A DNA stretch of 16,411 bases from CAYURR01 sp964446745 (GTDB lineage Bacteria; Bacillota; Clostridia; Lachnospirales; WQUN01), in assembly GCA_964446745.1 (NCBI GenBank), contig CAYURR010000053.1:1-16411 (forward strand), given 5' to 3'. The notes beneath the pieces are model-generated. The model was not told the origin of the DNA. It was given only the letters and a program-made list of their open reading frames with translations, and searched no databases. How positions within the stretch are numbered: position 1 is the first letter of the stretch; each line of letters begins with the position of its first letter. The position numbers and the translations under genes are program-made. Below, piece after piece: positions 14,231 through 16,411 of the stretch.

Positions 14231-14769
14231 CAAACGCAACCATCACAACCTACAGCGGCATACACTTTACCCCGGCGTCGCCGAGACCCGAGGATATTTC
14301 TATATATGATATCGCACACGCATTGTCTCTGCTGTGTCGAGCTAATGGGCATTTCCATGAGTTCTTCTCAGTTGCCGCCCATGCAATAAACTGTGCGGAG
14401 GAAGCCAAAGCGCGCGGATATTCCCCCAGGGTGTGCCTTGCCTGTTTGCTACATGACGCGAGCGAGGCATATCTGTCAGACATCACTCGTCCTGTAAAAG
14501 CTATCTTGCCAATATATTTGGAAATCGAAGCGGTATTGTAAAACGCGATCTACAACAAATACATTAGCAAACCGCTCGATGAAGACGAACTGGTATTGGT
14601 AAAGGCTGTTGACGATGCGATGCTGTATCATGAGTTGGATTATTTTATGAATAAGAGGATACTGGACGAGGAGCCGAAGTTGGCCGGCATGCCGGATTTT
14701 AAGTTTAACGGTTTTGAGCCGACCGAAAAGAGATTCTTAGAGCTGTTCGAGAACTTATCCGACTATTAG
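14227..14769 (+). pseudogene. YfdR-like HD-domain hydrolase interrupted by an in-frame TAA
   Basis: The first 104 codons give a clear HD-superfamily protein like E. coli prophage YfdR: YSGIHFTPASPRPEDISIYD, then IAHALSLLCRANGHFHEFFSVAAHAINCA, then LACLLHDASEAYLSDITRPVKAIL with the metal-binding His76-Asp77 and His52. Codon 105 (14539-14541) is TAA. The same frame then stays open for 75 more codons to TAG at 14767 and still reads like the family: NAIYNKYISKP, then VKAVDDAMLYHELDYF with the expected C-terminal metal Asp near 129-130. One C-to-T change (CAA to TAA) would explain the break. The truncated product would lack that ligand, so it is probably inactive. No good restart site follows the stop. 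Alternatives are a sequencing error, strain-specific loss or stop readthrough. The start overlaps rseP by 4 nt. Confidence 0.8.
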
Positions 14770-14797
14770 GAGATGTGCCAGAGGGGGGAATACAGAT

Positions 14798-15859
14798 ATG
14801 AATATAATACCTATACGGCTAAAACGAAACACTGTAAGGATTGGTTCTGTAGCGATTGGAGGGGATCATCCGATTCTCGTGCAGTCGATGACCAATACAA
14901 AGACCTCCGATGTGGATGCAACCGTCTCACAGATTCATCGGCTTGAGGCGGCGGGATGTGAGCTCGTGCGGGTTTCCGTACCCGATCAAGCATCCGCAGA
15001 TGCATTGCCGGATATTATACGCCGTATACACATACCTATAGCCGCCGATATACACTTCGACTATCGGCTTGCTCTCGCGGCGATAGCCGCCGGTGTGGAC
15101 AAGCTACGTATCAATCCGGGCAATATCGGCTCTAGGGAGCGTGTTGCAGAGGTCGTAAAGGCCGCAAAGGGACGCGGCGTACCGATACGCATCGGTGTAA
15201 ACGCGGGTTCGCTCGAAAAAGACATCCTCGAGAAATATCATGGCGCAACACCTGAGGCACTAGCCGAGAGCGCGATGAACCATGTTCGCATACTGGAGGA
15301 ACTGGATTTTACGGATATCGTGATATCGGTAAAGGGATCGGATGTTACGTTGACTGTAGCGGCGTATGAACGACTTGCGGAGCTCTGTGCATATCCGATG
15401 CATATCGGTGTAACGGAGGCCGGTACGGTTTACGGAGGTTCCATAAGGTCGGCGGTCGGCATAGGCATCATGTTACATAAGGGGATAGGCGATACCATAC
15501 GTGTTTCGCTCACGGGTGATCCGGTCGACGAGATATGCTGTGCGAAGGAGATTTTAGAGGCATTGAAGCTCAGACGCTTCGGGTTCAATTTGATTTCTTG
15601 CCCGACCTGCGCGCGTACTAATATTGATATACAATCTATAGCAGAAAAGTTGCTCGAGATGCGCGATAAAATACCGCCACATCTAACGATCGCCGTAATG
15701 GGTTGCGTAGTGAACGGCCCCGGTGAGGCGCGGGACGCGGACTTTGGAATTACGGGCGGAAACGGCGAAGGATTGATCTTCAAGAAGGGTGAAGTAGTAA
15801 AAAAGGTACCCGAGGAACAACTCTTGGGCGCGTTGATCGAGCTCATAGGAATACAGTAA
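14798..15859 (+). CDS. ispG: 4-hydroxy-3-methylbut-2-enyl diphosphate synthase (IspG, GcpE)
   Basis: IspG is the [4Fe-4S] enzyme that reduces the cyclic intermediate MEcPP to HMBPP in the MEP pathway. The 353-residue protein begins RNTVRIGSVAIGGDHPILVQSMTNTKT (10-36, shown here only as a landmark), has a TIM-barrel half with AADIHFDYRLAL (83-94) and DKLRINPGNIG (101-111), and ends in the cluster domain. Cluster ligands Cys268 and Cys271 (SCPTCAR), Cys303 (MGCVVNGPGEA) and the unusual fourth ligand Glu310 are all present. GAGGGGGG ends 9 nt before the ATG at 14798. Its position between rseP and polC is the standard clostridial one, apart from the interrupted HD gene before it. Confidence 0.97.
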   Translation: MNIIPIRLKRNTVRIGSVAIGGDHPILVQSMTNTKTSDVDATVSQIHRLEAAGCELVRVSVPDQASADALPDIIRRIHIPIAADIHFDYRLALAAIAAGVDKLRINPGNIGSRERVAEVVKAAKGRGVPIRIGVNAGSLEKDILEKYHGATPEALAESAMNHVRILEELDFTDIVISVKGSDVTLTVAAYERLAELCAYPMHIGVTEAGTVYGGSIRSAVGIGIMLHKGIGDTIRVSLTGDPVDEICCAKEILEALKLRRFGFNLISCPTCARTNIDIQSIAEKLLEMRDKIPPHLTIAVMGCVVNGPGEARDADFGITGGNGEGLIFKKGEVVKKVPEEQLLGALIELIGIQ

Positions 15860-15897
15860 TATTGTTGTCAAGGTTGATGGATGTTTTGGAGGTATAG

Positions 15898-16411
15898 ATG
15901 ACGGAAACGGACATCATGGGCATTGTGTCATACATAAAAGAGGTCAGCCCCATATGCGCGGCGTTACTGCGTAAGGCGACCTGGGATGTAAGCGGCAGCA
16001 CATGCAATGTTTATTTGAGCAAGGCCAATAAAGCTATGCTCTCACGCAAGGAAATAAAGCAAGCTGTAAATGATTATGTGTATCATCATGTAAATGCAGG
16101 CTTAGCAGTAGACTTTGTCGAAGGGGAATGCGCAAACGGCTTACGCATGCCCGAGATAGAGATCGAGCCAGAGGAAGAGGTATATACACCGCCTGTGGCT
16201 TCGGGAATGCCTTCAGGAGAGAGCTTTCGCCCAAAACCCGCTTCGGGTAATGGCAACTCCTTTTCCAATAAATTTGGAGGCCAGCAGAAATTTCAGAACC
16301 GCTCAAATATAAAGATTGAAGCCGAGGCGACACCGGAGGATATAGCATCAGCACGACGCTTATCAGACAGCCTTACAAACGACGAGGAGATCACCGTCTG
16401 CGGAAAGTTGT
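15898..16411 (+). CDS. polC: DNA polymerase III PolC-type, N-terminal part (runs off the window)
   Basis: The frame opens at ATG 15898, with GGAGG 5 nt upstream (15888-15892), and stays open for 171 codons to the window edge. The N-terminal part (KEVSPICAALLRKATWDVSG, LSRKEIKQAVNDYV) resembles the poorly conserved first domain of Gram-positive PolC. A Pro/Ser/Asn/Gly-rich linker follows (about 95-130), then ARRLSDSLTNDEEITVCGKL, which fits the approach to the PolC OB-fold (often '...vvveGevf'). The exonuclease and polymerase motifs lie beyond the window. Placement directly after ispG is the usual clostridial arrangement and carries much of the weight. PolC is the main replicative polymerase of Firmicutes. 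Confidence 0.8.
   Translation, partial: MTETDIMGIVSYIKEVSPICAALLRKATWDVSGSTCNVYLSKANKAMLSRKEIKQAVNDYVYHHVNAGLAVDFVEGECANGLRMPEIEIEPEEEVYTPPVASGMPSGESFRPKPASGNGNSFSNKFGGQQKFQNRSNIKIEAEATPEDIASARRLSDSLTNDEEITVCGKL

Noticed and set aside
14620..14769. A separate second protein restarting after the TAA in the HD gene
   Set aside because: The in-frame ATG at 14620 has only a distant AAAGG about 14 nt upstream, and the fragment alone lacks the HD core.

Overview
The window reads as a continuous piece of a Clostridia-type (Firmicutes) chromosome. The evidence is the gene order pyrH-frr-uppS-cdsA-dxr-rseP-(insert)-ispG-polC, the start of a PolC-type DNA polymerase III, strong GGAGG-type ribosome binding sites, and several TTG or GTG starts. 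All genes are on the + strand and tightly packed. I see no tRNA, rRNA, CRISPR array, insertion sequence or phage module. The species cannot be named from sequence alone.

Region 1 (1-6731) is one apparent transcription unit. It holds the 3' end of an unidentified gene, rimM (16S rRNA maturation), trmD (tRNA m1G37 methylation), a small ACT-domain protein of the UPF0237 type, its usual partner UPF0210/DUF711 ('PFL family') of unknown function, an AI-2E-family membrane protein, and a cytoplasmic GH2 beta-mannosidase with both catalytic glutamates. A strong hairpin plus T-tract terminator closes the unit at 6683-6731.

Region 2 (6764-16411) begins with a near-consensus sigma-A promoter (TTGACT, 17 bp, TATAAT). 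An NAD(P)-dependent malic enzyme and a Gfo/Idh/MocA oxidoreductase follow, and the latter overlaps pyrH. After them comes the classic growth cluster: pyrH (UMP kinase), frr (ribosome recycling), a hairpin terminator or attenuator, uppS (undecaprenyl-PP synthase), cdsA (CDP-diacylglycerol synthase), dxr (MEP pathway), rseP (site-2 protease), an HD-domain hydrolase gene interrupted by an in-frame TAA, ispG (MEP pathway) and the first 171 codons of polC. dxr and ispG supply isoprenoid precursors that UppS converts to the cell-wall lipid carrier; CdsA feeds phospholipid synthesis.

Most of the window is ordinary housekeeping DNA. The points most worth checking are the broken HD hydrolase, the uncharacterised ACT/UPF0210 pair, two metabolic genes where rpsB-tsf usually precede pyrH, the intra-operon terminator between frr and uppS, and the 65-nt overlap between the transporter and mannosidase genes. 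I found no convincing wholly new system.
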